From contig JBAJNN010000005.1 of NCBI GenBank assembly GCA_036881905.1, forward strand, positions 19,098 through 83,097: a DNA stretch of 64,000 nt, in the 5' to 3' direction. Below, piece after piece: positions 39,367 through 49,327 of the stretch (its first letter is position 1; each line of letters starts with the position of its first letter). This DNA is from JBAJNN01 sp036881905 (GTDB lineage: Bacteria; Pseudomonadota; Alphaproteobacteria; Rhizobiales; Im1). The translations under genes were made by a program, and so were the position numbers. Below the pieces are notes generated by a model. It was not told where the DNA came from, did not search any database, and was given only the letters and a program-made list of their open reading frames with translations.

Positions 39367-42116
39367 TGGAGGTCAATATCAAGAACCTGCTCGGCAAGAT
39401 GAGCGATTTCACGACAAGCGTTTTGTATAACGCCGCCGGGCTCTCGGTGTCCAGAACGCATTATGAAGTGACGGTGGAACATGTTCTCCTCAAGGCTCTT
39501 GAAGTCGGCGACAGCGATATTCCCCTGCTGTTTGAGGAATGCGCAATTGACCGTTCCCTGGTCATTACCGGGTTGAATCATACGCTGGAAACCATGCGGA
39601 CCGGCAATGGGGGAAAACCGGTTTTTTCGCCGCTGCTTCTCGAACTGATGCGGGAGGCCTGGGTGGTGGCGTCGGTGGAGCTTGATCTGTCTCGGGTCAG
39701 AACCGGCGCCATTGTGCTGGCCTTGGTCCGAATGCCGGGGCGTTACGGGGCCGGCGAGTGGATCGATCGGCTTTTGGAGTGTCGAACCGACGCCGTCCTG
39801 GCGGCTTTGCGCAAGGTCGGCGCCCTTTCTTGCGAAAAAGACATAACGCCGACATTGCGGGAGCAAGCCGCCCCAGAGACCATTGCCCGGGCCGGCGCGC
39901 GAGGAGGGAATGCGGGGCAGGGCTTTATCGAACGATTCTGCGAGAATTTTACCGAGAAGGCGGCAAAGGGCGAGATCGATCGAGTCTTTGGCCGCGATGG
40001 CGAAATTCGCCGGATGATCGACGTTCTTGCCCGTCACCGCAAAAACAATCCCATTCTGGTCGGCGAAGCCGGGGTGGGCAAAACCGCTCTCATTGAGGGG
40101 CTGGCCGGCAAAATCGGTGAAGGTGAGGTTCCCGACGCCATCAGGGATGTGACCATCCTCGGGCTTGATATGGGGTTGCTTGAGGCTGGTGCTGGAATGA
40201 AAGGCGAATTCGAGAATCGGCTCAAAGGGGTGATTGATGAAATCATAACCAACGAAAAGCCGATGATCCTGTTTATCGACGAGGCCCATACCCTGATCGG
40301 GGCCGGCGGCAATCCCGGCGGGTCCGACGCGGCCAATCTTTTAAAACCCGCTCTGGCGCGTGGCGAATTGCGGGTTTGCGCGGCGACGACCTGGAGCGAA
40401 TACAAGAAATATTTCGAGAAGGATCCGGCTTTGGCCCGCCGGTTTCAGCCGATCGGGCTTGAGGAATTTTCCAATGAGGCGACCGCGATGGTCCTTCATG
40501 GCTTGCGTGAGCGTTACGAGGCCTCGCACGGAGTTGTCATTCGCGACGACGCCATTCGCGCGGCGGCGGAATTGGCCGGGCGTTATATATCCGGTCGTTT
40601 CCAGCCCGATAAGGCGATCGATGTGCTCGATACCGCCTGCGCCCGCATCAAGGTTTCCATGAGTTCAAAACCGGCCGCCCTCGAAGACGCCTTGATGCGC
40701 GTTAAGGCATTGGAGCGTGAATGCGAGGCCATCGGGCGCGATCGCGATCATGCCGTAGCGGTCGATGAAGACCGCCTTGAAGCTCTCCGGGCGAGTATTG
40801 CCGAGGCGACCCGAACGGCGGAGAGTCTCAACATCCGTTGGCAAGATGCGCGCCGACGCGCCGATGAGGTTATGGCTCTTCGTGGCCGAATCCGTGAGAT
40901 GAAACAGTCCGGCACGCCCGATGACGCCGCCATTGCCGCGCTTAAAACCGACTTACGCAAGGCCGATGACGATCTTGAAGCGTTTCAGGGTGAAGCCCCC
41001 ATGGTTTTTGTCGATGTCACCCCCGACACCATCGCCAGGGTCGTTTCCGACTGGACGGGGATTCCTCTTGGCAAGATGGCGCGCGATCAGGTGTCGCTGA
41101 TCTGCGATATCGATGTTGCGATGACGGACAGAATCAAGGGCCAGGCCCATGCCTTGACCTCTATCGGCGATGTGGTGCGGGGCGCCAAGGCCGGTATCGC
41201 ACCGGCCGAACGGCCTCTCGGGGTGTTTTTGCTGGTCGGACCGTCCGGCGTCGGCAAAACCGAGACGGCGCTTGCCCTGGCCGATTTGCTCTTCGGCGAC
41301 GAAAAAGCCCTCATTACCGTCAATATGAGCGAATTTCGCGAAAGCCACAGCCTGTCGCGTCTGATCGGCTCGCCGCCGGGCTATGTCGGTTATGGCGAAG
41401 GCGGCATGCTGAGCGAGGCCGTGCGCCGCAGGCCCTATAGCGTCGTGTTGCTCGACGAGGCCGAAAAGGCTCATATCGATGTGATGAACATGTTTCATCA
41501 GGTCTTCGATAAAGGCTCGTTACGCGATGGCGAGGGCAAGGACATCAGTTTCCGCAATACGATCATCATCGCGACCAGCAATCTCGGCAGTGAGCAGATT
41601 ACGCGGATGGCGGGTGGCGGCGTGACCGATCCGGAGCGCATGGCGAGCGCGATCCACCCGACGCTGTCGGCTCATTTCAAACCGGCCTTGCTTGCCCGCA
41701 TGAGCGTTATTCCCTATCTTCCTCTTGACCGGCGGACCTTGCGCGATGTTGTCATGCTCAAACTCGATAAACTTAAGGCCCATCTATGGAATGCCAACAC
41801 AATGAAGCTGACCTGCGGCGAGGCGGTTGCCGATCGAATTGTATCGCGCTGTTGCCAGTCCGAGACCGGCGCGCGCGACATCGATCATATCCTGAACCAC
41901 ACGGTTTTACCCCGCCTGTCGCGTGAAATTCTGGGACATATGACGCAGGCGCGAATGCCCGGTTTCGTTCATCTCGATTGTGACGAAGAGGAAAATTTCA
42001 CCCTGACCTTCAAACAGCATGACGGCGCCGGTCCGTCCTTGTGCGAAAGCGCGCCGCGATCGGTGGAGGTAAAGCCGGCAGGCGCCGAGGTCGTGACGCA
42101 AACCGCCATCATGTAA
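39363..42116 (+). CDS. tssH: T6SS sheath-recycling ATPase ClpV (TssH)
   Basis: 917 aa from ATG 39363. AAA+ disaggregase that unfolds contracted sheath. N domain with the ClpV-type LNDAA-like segment (SVLYNAAGLSVSRTHYEVTV). First Walker A GEAGVGKT (about residues 234-241) with Walker B ILFIDEAHTLIGAGG. A middle coiled-coil domain. Second Walker A GPSGVGKT (about 626-633), SPPGYVGYGEGG and VVLLDEAEKAH. Standard ClpB-like architecture. Confidence 0.96.
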   Translation: MMEVNIKNLLGKMSDFTTSVLYNAAGLSVSRTHYEVTVEHVLLKALEVGDSDIPLLFEECAIDRSLVITGLNHTLETMRTGNGGKPVFSPLLLELMREAWVVASVELDLSRVRTGAIVLALVRMPGRYGAGEWIDRLLECRTDAVLAALRKVGALSCEKDITPTLREQAAPETIARAGARGGNAGQGFIERFCENFTEKAAKGEIDRVFGRDGEIRRMIDVLARHRKNNPILVGEAGVGKTALIEGLAGKIGEGEVPDAIRDVTILGLDMGLLEAGAGMKGEFENRLKGVIDEIITNEKPMILFIDEAHTLIGAGGNPGGSDAANLLKPALARGELRVCAATTWSEYKKYFEKDPALARRFQPIGLEEFSNEATAMVLHGLRERYEASHGVVIRDDAIRAAAELAGRYISGRFQPDKAIDVLDTACARIKVSMSSKPAALEDALMRVKALERECEAIGRDRDHAVAVDEDRLEALRASIAEATRTAESLNIRWQDARRRADEVMALRGRIREMKQSGTPDDAAIAALKTDLRKADDDLEAFQGEAPMVFVDVTPDTIARVVSDWTGIPLGKMARDQVSLICDIDVAMTDRIKGQAHALTSIGDVVRGAKAGIAPAERPLGVFLLVGPSGVGKTETALALADLLFGDEKALITVNMSEFRESHSLSRLIGSPPGYVGYGEGGMLSEAVRRRPYSVVLLDEAEKAHIDVMNMFHQVFDKGSLRDGEGKDISFRNTIIIATSNLGSEQITRMAGGGVTDPERMASAIHPTLSAHFKPALLARMSVIPYLPLDRRTLRDVVMLKLDKLKAHLWNANTMKLTCGEAVADRIVSRCCQSETGARDIDHILNHTVLPRLSREILGHMTQARMPGFVHLDCDEEENFTLTFKQHDGAGPSLCESAPRSVEVKPAGAEVVTQTAIM

Positions 42117-42135
42117 GACACGAATAGGATCGACC

Positions 42136-42765
42136 ATGTTACAGTCGAGAATCGATACAGGACAGACACTCCCGCTTTTGCACTATGCCCGGGTGATCGA
42201 GCCGGCCGGCGATGATGGGTTCATGGCCTTGCGGACGGATTTTGGCGATGTTGCGGCCCGCTGCGCCGCAAGTTGCTTGTTGCAACCTGTCGAGGGCGAT
42301 CGGGTGCTCTTGTCGGCAGGGCACGGGGGAAACTATGTTCTTGCCGTCCTCACCCGTGAGCGCAAGGGGCCCGCGGTGCTGCGTTTTGGTGGCGACGTCA
42401 CCATTCACGCTCGTGGCGGGACTATGGGGCTGGAATGTGAAAATAGTCTCGCCTTTCAGGCCGAGCAGCTTGATATTGCCGCGCCGAAGGCGATAATATC
42501 TGTCGATGACGCCGACATTGTCGCGCGTGAGGTGAGCCTCAAAACCAGCCGTTTCGAGGCGGTTATCGGCCGGGTGGAACAGATTTGCGACACGCTGATT
42601 CAACGATTGGGCCGTTATTTCCGCTACACCGCGGGGCATGAGGAAAAGCAGGCCCTCTCCTCAACGCAGCTGATCGACGATACGCTTGCCATGACATCCA
42701 AGAACACGGTTATGCAATCGCGCGAAACCACCCGTATCGATGGCGAAAACATCAATATGGGTTGA
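42136..42765 (+). CDS. DUF3540 protein within the T6SS core (copy 1)
   Basis: 209 aa. Resembles DUF3540: an N-terminal beta domain (PVEGDRVLLSAGHGGNYVLA VLT), a beta-rich TIHARGGTMGLECENSLAFQ segment, and a helical half with SLKTSRFEAVIGRVEQICDT followed by Arg/Glu-rich helices. A paralogue lies at 61705-62349 beside the DUF4150 gene. DUF3540 proteins accompany DUF2169/DUF4150 T6SS loci and may be spike-associated adaptors; function not established. Its place between clpV and tssJ is unusual. Confidence 0.75.
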   Translation: MLQSRIDTGQTLPLLHYARVIEPAGDDGFMALRTDFGDVAARCAASCLLQPVEGDRVLLSAGHGGNYVLAVLTRERKGPAVLRFGGDVTIHARGGTMGLECENSLAFQAEQLDIAAPKAIISVDDADIVAREVSLKTSRFEAVIGRVEQICDTLIQRLGRYFRYTAGHEEKQALSSTQLIDDTLAMTSKNTVMQSRETTRIDGENINMG

Positions 42766-42809
42766 ATAGGCGCGGCAATGACGAAAATGGAGCGGCATGA
42801 GAATCGGTC

Positions 42810-43448
42810 ATGATAAAGAAGAGAATTTGCATGGCGTATCGGGCGTCACGATGCATCGTTTTTATGGTTGCCGGGCTTTTGAGCGTCTTCCTTCTGCCTG
42901 GCTGCGCGAAAGACGCCACTCCCCGAAAAGTTGTTGTGCCCGACGCCAAACCGGCGTCCTCGCCGCAGGCGATCGACTGGGCCTTCAAGCCAAAGGCCAT
43001 CCCTTTGCATATTCAGGCGGAGCAGGGCTTGAACTGGTATCAGGGCGAACCGCATGTTTTGAAGATTTGCGTCTATCAATTATCCGGTGCCAAAAAATTT
43101 GATGGCTTGAGAAAATCCATCGCCGGTGTGCAACAATTGATGCAATGCCGGGCGGCGATCGATCCGGAGGTGGCTCTGGCCCAGAGCTGGTTCATCCAGC
43201 CGGGTCAGGAGAAGACGTTTATCCTCGATCGTGCGCAGGGGGCGCGATATATCGGCGTTGTCGCCGGATATTTCAACCAGGCGCCGGATCAGGTTAGCCG
43301 AATCCTGCCCTATCCGGTCAAGGTGAACACGCCCATAAGCCCGGTTCTGTTCTGGCAAGACAAAACCTATGAGCCTGGACATCTGACATTGTCCTTGAAA
43401 CTTTTCAGCGCCGGCATCGCCCTGACGGAAGCAACCGATGATGACTGA
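42810..43448 (+). CDS. tssJ: T6SS outer-membrane lipoprotein TssJ
   Basis: 212 aa. An N-terminal signal peptide ends in the lipobox LLPGC (cysteine about residue 32), followed by a Pro/Ala linker and the TssJ beta-sandwich (NWYQGEPHVLKICVYQLSGA, SWFIQPGQEKTFILDRAQGA, YIGVVAGYFN). Anchors the TssLM membrane complex to the outer membrane. A second in-frame ATG at 42831 may be used. Overlaps tssK by 11 bases. Confidence 0.9.
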   Translation: MIKKRICMAYRASRCIVFMVAGLLSVFLLPGCAKDATPRKVVVPDAKPASSPQAIDWAFKPKAIPLHIQAEQGLNWYQGEPHVLKICVYQLSGAKKFDGLRKSIAGVQQLMQCRAAIDPEVALAQSWFIQPGQEKTFILDRAQGARYIGVVAGYFNQAPDQVSRILPYPVKVNTPISPVLFWQDKTYEPGHLTLSLKLFSAGIALTEATDDD

Positions 43449-44835
43449 AAATCCACTGTTCTGGAAGCAGGGGCTGTTTCTGCACCCCCAACATTTCCAA
43501 CTCATGTCGCGCCAGCTTCATGGGGACTTGGAGCCGGTTTTAAGGCTTGCAAGCCCCATGGCTTATGGTGTGCGCAATTTGAAGATTCGCTCAAGCGCCC
43601 TTGAAAATGGGGTTTTGGACATTACCGGCGGCGATTTTCTGTTTCCCGGTGGCCCCTATGCCCGCCTGCCCGCCAACGCCGTGCTGCCGCCGCGCCAAAT
43701 GGCCGGTCTCGACGAGACCACCGGCGGACAGCTGGTGACGGCTTATGTGGGCCTGCGCAAGTGGAATGACCGCGGCCGCAATGTTTCGCCGCATGAAACG
43801 CTCGGTCGTGGCGTGGGGCGGGTTGAGAGTATGTATGTCAGCGATCTGACCCCTGAGACGGTTCCGGATTTGTATTCCGACGGGCCCGAAGCCGAAATTC
43901 TGACGATGCACTACGCCCTCGAAATTATCCTTGAACCTGAGGTTGCACATTATGGTGAGTGCCATTTATTGCCGGTTGCGCGGTTGCGCAAGGTCGGCGA
44001 TCGTTTTCAGATCGAGAGCGGTTATATTCCCCCGGCCTTGAGCATCGGCGCGCATCCGGATTTGTTCGACAGGGTGCGCAATATTCGCGATTGCCTGCTC
44101 GGGCGCGGCAAACGGCTTGGCGAATATAAGCTCGCAAGGGACATATCCCCTTCGAGTCTGCTCAACCCGCAAACCGCGACCACGTTGCTGGCGCTGCGGT
44201 CGCTCAATCGCTATGCCGCGCTTTTCGACCATATCTGCGAGGCCCGCGATGTGCACCCTTGGGACGTCTATGGCGTCATTCGCCAGCTTGCGGGCGAGCT
44301 CAGCTCGTTTTCGGCGGGCCTCGATGCGCTGTGCCGCACGCCGCAAGGGGAACCCCTGTTGCCGTCCTATGATCATAACGATCCGGGGCTGTGTTTTGCC
44401 CGCGCCGAGGCCTTGCTGATGCGTTTGCTCGATGAGTTGGTGGTCGGGCCGGAGGCCATCGTGCCGTTCGAGCAGACCGGCGCCATCATGAGCGCCGGTT
44501 TGCCGAGCGATAAAATGACCGAGGGTTACAGGTGCTGGCTGATGATAAGACCACAACACGAAATCGATGATACGGCCCTTACACTTCACAATGCCATGAA
44601 ACTCGGGCCGGAAAGCGCCATGGAGGTTTTGCGCGCGCGCGCCCTGCCGGGGGTTACATTGACACCGTGCGGTGAAACGCCCCCTGGCCTGCCGCAGCGC
44701 GAGGGGACCTCATACCTTGAAATAGAGTGTCGGTCCCAATTGTGGCGGGAGGCTGTCGCGGAGGGCCGCGCCGGGTTGATATGGGAAGGCCAGACCGGCA
44801 CATTCGAGGCGTTTCTCGCCGTCATGACCTCCTGA
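43438..44835 (+). CDS. tssK: T6SS baseplate-membrane connector TssK
   Basis: 465 aa. N-terminal ENPLFWKQGLFLHPQHFQLM is the TssK hallmark; VHPWDVYGVIRQLAGELSSF and PREGTSYLEIE-like C-terminal features follow. Trimeric protein joining baseplate and TssLM. Two adjacent ATGs (43438, 43441) are possible starts. Confidence 0.95.
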   Translation: MMTENPLFWKQGLFLHPQHFQLMSRQLHGDLEPVLRLASPMAYGVRNLKIRSSALENGVLDITGGDFLFPGGPYARLPANAVLPPRQMAGLDETTGGQLVTAYVGLRKWNDRGRNVSPHETLGRGVGRVESMYVSDLTPETVPDLYSDGPEAEILTMHYALEIILEPEVAHYGECHLLPVARLRKVGDRFQIESGYIPPALSIGAHPDLFDRVRNIRDCLLGRGKRLGEYKLARDISPSSLLNPQTATTLLALRSLNRYAALFDHICEARDVHPWDVYGVIRQLAGELSSFSAGLDALCRTPQGEPLLPSYDHNDPGLCFARAEALLMRLLDELVVGPEAIVPFEQTGAIMSAGLPSDKMTEGYRCWLMIRPQHEIDDTALTLHNAMKLGPESAMEVLRARALPGVTLTPCGETPPGLPQREGTSYLEIECRSQLWREAVAEGRAGLIWEGQTGTFEAFLAVMTS

Positions 44836-44852
44836 GTGACTGTAATGCCCGC

Positions 44853-44909
44853 CGCTGGAGCAATTCCTGAAGACAAACTGGGGACCGGTTTTCCGTCCGG
44901 AATTGCGTA
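44853..44909. repeat. REP-like palindrome, GCAATTCC family
   Basis: GGAGCAATTCC near 44857 and GGAATTGCG near 44900 are inverted arms around CCGGTTTTCCGTCC, followed by TAAAAACAAA. This arrangement closely matches a widespread short intergenic repeat of rhizobial genomes. It sits in the 150-base tssK-tssL gap and may fold in the transcript. Confidence 0.55.
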
Positions 44910-44985
44910 AAAACAAAAACTTAAGAAGCATGTCCGGTGACCTGGTTTTCACCGGAAGTGCTTTAGAGCCTTGGACCATGACACC

Positions 44986-45717
44986 ATGAAACTGATTCAT
45001 GATTTTCAAAAGCTGATGGCTTACGTCAATTATGTCTCGGTCGATGCTGTTGGGCGGCATCGACCGTTAGACCAGGTCATCGGCGATATTGAACGGCTTG
45101 TCGGCGAAGTTGAAAACCAGCGTCACAAGACCGGCCTGTCGCGGACAGCGTTCGATGAAGCGCGGTTCGTCGTCTATGCTTGGGTCGATGAATGTCTGTT
45201 ATCCTCGCGGGGGACGGATCAGGGTGGCTGGTCGGAACAGACCTTGCAATATCGGTTTTTTCAGACCTCGGCGGCCGGGATCGAGGTTTTTGTGCGTCTG
45301 GGGACTATCCTTGCCCGCAGCGACCTGCCGACGGTGCCCTATGCTCATACCGTCAATGGACATTCCACACCGCAAAGCGAAGAGTTTTTAAAAATTCCCG
45401 ACAATGAAAAACGCCAGCTGGTTGAAATCCATGCCTGTTGTCTTGGCATGGGGTTCAAGGGGTGTTACCACAATGATCCATCGGCCTTGAAGGCCTGGAG
45501 CAAGGCTTGCTTCGATGTGCTGACGCCTGAGACCCATGTCAAAGCCGGATGTCTGTTCCCCGAAATTTACGAGGGCGCTCCCATAAATCGCCCGCGCAAG
45601 GCGAATGGCCTCTGGAAACTGGCAGTTATTGCCGTTCCCGTCCTCGCGGTCTGCATCATGTTTATAATTTACGACCACTGGCTGGATCGCTCATTGACGG
45701 CAATGGGGGCCAAGTAA
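44986..45717 (+). CDS. tssL: T6SS inner-membrane protein TssL (DotU/IcmH)
   Basis: 243 aa from ATG 44986 (a TTG 15 bases upstream is in frame). IcmH/DotU cytoplasmic hook domain: EARFVVYAWVDECLLSS and EIHACCLGMGFKGCY, ending with one membrane helix (LAVIAVPVLAVCIMFIIYDH, about 212-231) and a very short periplasmic tail. No OmpA-like peptidoglycan-binding extension. Three bases before tssM. Confidence 0.94.
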   Translation: MKLIHDFQKLMAYVNYVSVDAVGRHRPLDQVIGDIERLVGEVENQRHKTGLSRTAFDEARFVVYAWVDECLLSSRGTDQGGWSEQTLQYRFFQTSAAGIEVFVRLGTILARSDLPTVPYAHTVNGHSTPQSEEFLKIPDNEKRQLVEIHACCLGMGFKGCYHNDPSALKAWSKACFDVLTPETHVKAGCLFPEIYEGAPINRPRKANGLWKLAVIAVPVLAVCIMFIIYDHWLDRSLTAMGAK

Positions 45718-45720
45718 AAC

Positions 45721-48700
45721 ATGACAAGGATGTTGCGCAAAATCTTCAAATGGATGCTGATCCTGCTCGCGCTTGCGGCCATTACCGTCGGCAGCTGGTT
45801 TTTCGTGCGATGGCGGCAATGGCCGGATTGGAGCATCGCCGCCATTGTGGCGGGCTTTGGCCTGGCGATCGTTGCGATCGTTGTGATCCGCTATTTTCTC
45901 AATCGGTCGCGCGAAAGAGCGTTCGTGCAAAATATCGTTCGCGAGGATGAAAAACACGCCGCTTCCCTTGGCGGCCGCGATGAAAACCTTGGCGAACTGC
46001 GCGAGCAATGGCTTCGCGCCATTAGTGTTTTGCAACGGTCGAATATGCGGTTGCGCGGCAATCCGCTTTATGCCCTGCCCTGGTATATGGTGTTTGGTGA
46101 AAGCGAATCCGGCAAATCGTCGATGATCGCCAATTCGCGTCTGGCCTCCATCGCCAGCGAGGTCGGCCCGGTGCGGGGCATTTCGGCGACGCGACACTGC
46201 GATTGGTGGTTTTTCAATGATTCCGTCATGATCGACACCGCCGGGCGGTATGCCATTCCCATCGAGCGCAATCGCGATCTGGAAGAGTGGGAGACGTTTT
46301 TAACGTTATTGTCGAAATACCGCCGTCGGGAATCGTTGAACGGACTCATCATAACCATTGCCAGCGAGCGTCTGATCGCCGGCGACAGCAGAGACATTTT
46401 TGAATACGGGTCGGCGTTGCGCAAGCGGATCGACCACCTCATGCGCGTGCTCGCCACGCGATTGCCGGTCTATATCATGGTCACCAAGATCGACAAGCTT
46501 TACGGTGTCGGGGAGTTGATCGCGCATATGGCCGAGAACGACGCCAAGCAATGCGCCGGGGCTCTCAACCCGGTGGAGCAGGGCCGGGATTTTCACCCCG
46601 CCGATGTTGCGCGCAAGACGGTCAGGACGGTTGCCGAGAGGCTTTCCACCTTACATCTGATCTTGTTGCGCGACCGGAAAATCGCGCCGGCCAGTTTCCA
46701 GTCCCCGGGTGAAATTTCTGCCCTCGAGGAGGGGCTCGCCACTTTCGTCAATTCCGTGTTCCACCGTAATCCCTATATAGAGACGCCGTTGTTTCGCGGG
46801 CTGTTTTTTTCCAGCGCGCTCCAATATGGCCCCCGGCACAGCTTGCTTTTGAAAGATATTGAGGCTTTTCAGAGTGAGGAAAAGCCGCGAAAAGAGGGGA
46901 ACAGGGGGGTATTTCTGCATGATCTGTTCGCCCGCATCCTCCCGGAGGATCGCTATGTCGGGCGGAAAATTCTCAAATACGTCACCTGGCGCCAGATGGG
47001 CCGGCATGTCGGTTATGGCGCATGGGTTGCGGGCATAGTGCTGGTTTGCGTCATGATGTCGATGTCTTACCGGACCGGCCGGAAAGTGCTGAATGCGGCG
47101 GCGATGGTTCAATCCGGTGAACCGCGCTTGGAGGAGCGCCGGGCGGTTTTGCTGCATCTTCTGGGGCTTTATGAGGAAATCTCAACCCTTGAGGAGATGA
47201 ATGAAGAGAGGATCATTCCGTTTTTGGGGCTGAACCAACCGGTGGAGGCGGTCAACGCTCTCAAGCGGGTCTATTCGCGGCAATTCCAAACGTTTCTTCT
47301 CGACCGCGATATCAAACGCTATCAGGCGATGGTCGAAGGCGCCGGCGTGGGATTTGACCTTAAGACATTCAAGAAGGGCTTGCGCGATCTCCTCTGGCTG
47401 ACCGCCGACATGAAGAATGCGATGGGTGCTGGATATTTCACCCACGGCACGGGCGACAAGGCCGATATTTCCTTCGACCTGGTTGGGGACTGGCGTGAAA
47501 AGGAGATTTATCCGATCCTGCTGCAGGCCTGGTTGCGGTGGAATGACCATCCGCTCCAGGCCAAAACCGCCTATCGGAGTTTGCAGGCCTTGTCTCTCCA
47601 GGCCATGGAAAAGGCGACGCGTTCCGGTGTGAGCTGGCTCGTTGACTGGGTCAATGCCGATTATCCCTCCTATACCATCGATCTCAAGCGCTATTGGGCC
47701 GGTTCGGGCAAGGCGCCCGCGGGATTGGTCATCCCGCCGGCCTATACTGTGAAAGGCTATGGCGAAATTAAGGCTCTCCTGCAAAAAGCTCATGATATTG
47801 CCGGAAAGGACAAGGATATTAATGGCAGGATCGAAGGATTCTGGTCGTGGTACGCCCGTGAATGGACCGGCGCCTGGGTCCGGTTCATTCACCGGTTCGA
47901 CGAGGGATGGCAACTCCTGAAGGGCCAGGCCGAAATATCGGCCACGCTGGCGGCCATCACTGCGGGAGAAGGGCCATATCTGCGGTTTTTCGCCACTATG
48001 GACCGGCAATTTTCCGTTCTCGCCGAATTGCCGGACTCGAGCCCAGGCGATTCTCTCGCCCGGCGGCTCGGTTTTCTCGATAAGATCATGGATACGGCCT
48101 CCAGACTGAAAGAGGGAGAAGACCCCGAACAAGCCGGTGTGATCAAGCGCATCACCACCGGGCTGCGCGAAGGACAGGTCACCGACACCGAAAAACTTCT
48201 CGCCGGCGCAGGCCTGTGGAAACACTATACCGCGAATTTGCGCGAACTCAGTGAGAATCTGCACGACCCCGACAGTGCCTTGTTCCTGGCCTCGCTCTAT
48301 TACGGGCGGGAAGCGGGCGTGGCAAGCGCCGGGGAGCGTCAAAACACCACGCTTTACGGCAAAGCCCGGACAAGCCTGCGTCAGCTTCGCAGCCGGCTTG
48401 ACTGGCCCGATGATGCCGACACTCAGACTCTGTTCCAGCTTTTGGGCGGCGCTTTGCGTTTCTTTGAATATGACGCGACCGCCACGGCGGCAGCCAGGCT
48501 ACAGTCGATCTGGACACAAGATGTTCTCGCGCCGGTCAGCGGATCGCATCACAAGAGCATGGCCGCGCTGTTCAAGCCCGGCACGCCGATTCAGACATTC
48601 ATCGCCACTCTGGCCAGGCCCTTTGTGATCCCGGGAGTAAAGGCATGGAAAGCCTCAAGTTGGAATGGCCGGGTTTTCCCCTTCACTCAAGAGTTTCTGA

Positions 48701-49206
48701 CCTTTCTGCATGCCGGTCAGGAAAGCCTTAAATTGCCCGACGCCAAACGCTTCGATGTTACGATCGCAACCCGTCCGATCGAGGTCAATGGCAATGCCGC
48801 CGTCAGACCGCAATCGGTCTCTCTTCAACTTGAGTGTTCAGGCGAGGTGCAGACGCTTACCAATTTCAATTATACGAGCCGCCTGAACTTTCACTGGGAT
48901 CCTCAAACCTGCGGTCGCACGCGCCTGACAATCTCTTTTCCGGCCTTTGAATTGCTTCGCGACTATCCGGAGAAAAATGGGTTTCTCAATTTTCTGGGTG
49001 ATTTCCGCGATGGATCACGGACATTCCGCGCGGCTGATTTTCGCGAACGGAAGGCCATGCTGAAAGCCATCGGCGTTTCAAGCATTACGATTGCCTACAC
49101 TATCAGGGGCGGCGAAGAACCGGTTTTGCTGTTGCGCAGGAAGGACCTTGAGGTGCCGCAATTTATCGTGCGTTCCGACGCCATGTTGAAGGTCACCTCG
49201 CGTTGA
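45721..49206 (+). CDS. tssM: T6SS inner-membrane protein TssM (IcmF)
   Basis: 1161 aa. Two N-terminal membrane helices (about residues 11-30 and 40-60), then a cytoplasmic NTPase-like domain with Walker A GESESGKS (about 123-130), a third membrane helix near 433-452, and a long periplasmic part ending in the TssM C-terminal domain (SVSLQLECSGEVQTLTNFNY). The P loop is intact. Binds TssJ in the periplasm and TssL in the inner membrane. Confidence 0.95.
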   Translation: MTRMLRKIFKWMLILLALAAITVGSWFFVRWRQWPDWSIAAIVAGFGLAIVAIVVIRYFLNRSRERAFVQNIVREDEKHAASLGGRDENLGELREQWLRAISVLQRSNMRLRGNPLYALPWYMVFGESESGKSSMIANSRLASIASEVGPVRGISATRHCDWWFFNDSVMIDTAGRYAIPIERNRDLEEWETFLTLLSKYRRRESLNGLIITIASERLIAGDSRDIFEYGSALRKRIDHLMRVLATRLPVYIMVTKIDKLYGVGELIAHMAENDAKQCAGALNPVEQGRDFHPADVARKTVRTVAERLSTLHLILLRDRKIAPASFQSPGEISALEEGLATFVNSVFHRNPYIETPLFRGLFFSSALQYGPRHSLLLKDIEAFQSEEKPRKEGNRGVFLHDLFARILPEDRYVGRKILKYVTWRQMGRHVGYGAWVAGIVLVCVMMSMSYRTGRKVLNAAAMVQSGEPRLEERRAVLLHLLGLYEEISTLEEMNEERIIPFLGLNQPVEAVNALKRVYSRQFQTFLLDRDIKRYQAMVEGAGVGFDLKTFKKGLRDLLWLTADMKNAMGAGYFTHGTGDKADISFDLVGDWREKEIYPILLQAWLRWNDHPLQAKTAYRSLQALSLQAMEKATRSGVSWLVDWVNADYPSYTIDLKRYWAGSGKAPAGLVIPPAYTVKGYGEIKALLQKAHDIAGKDKDINGRIEGFWSWYAREWTGAWVRFIHRFDEGWQLLKGQAEISATLAAITAGEGPYLRFFATMDRQFSVLAELPDSSPGDSLARRLGFLDKIMDTASRLKEGEDPEQAGVIKRITTGLREGQVTDTEKLLAGAGLWKHYTANLRELSENLHDPDSALFLASLYYGREAGVASAGERQNTTLYGKARTSLRQLRSRLDWPDDADTQTLFQLLGGALRFFEYDATATAAARLQSIWTQDVLAPVSGSHHKSMAALFKPGTPIQTFIATLARPFVIPGVKAWKASSWNGRVFPFTQEFLTFLHAGQESLKLPDAKRFDVTIATRPIEVNGNAAVRPQSVSLQLECSGEVQTLTNFNYTSRLNFHWDPQTCGRTRLTISFPAFELLRDYPEKNGFLNFLGDFRDGSRTFRAADFRERKAMLKAIGVSSITIAYTIRGGEEPVLLLRRKDLEVPQFIVRSDAMLKVTSR

Positions 49207-49327
49207 AATCACTTAAAAGTCTATCGGCGTCGCCTTTTCCCGCTGCGCCGCCAGGGCCAGCTGGGGCCGGTCCCGCGGCAAAAGGGCATAAAGGGGATAT
49301 TCACGCCGGCAATGGGGATGAGACTGT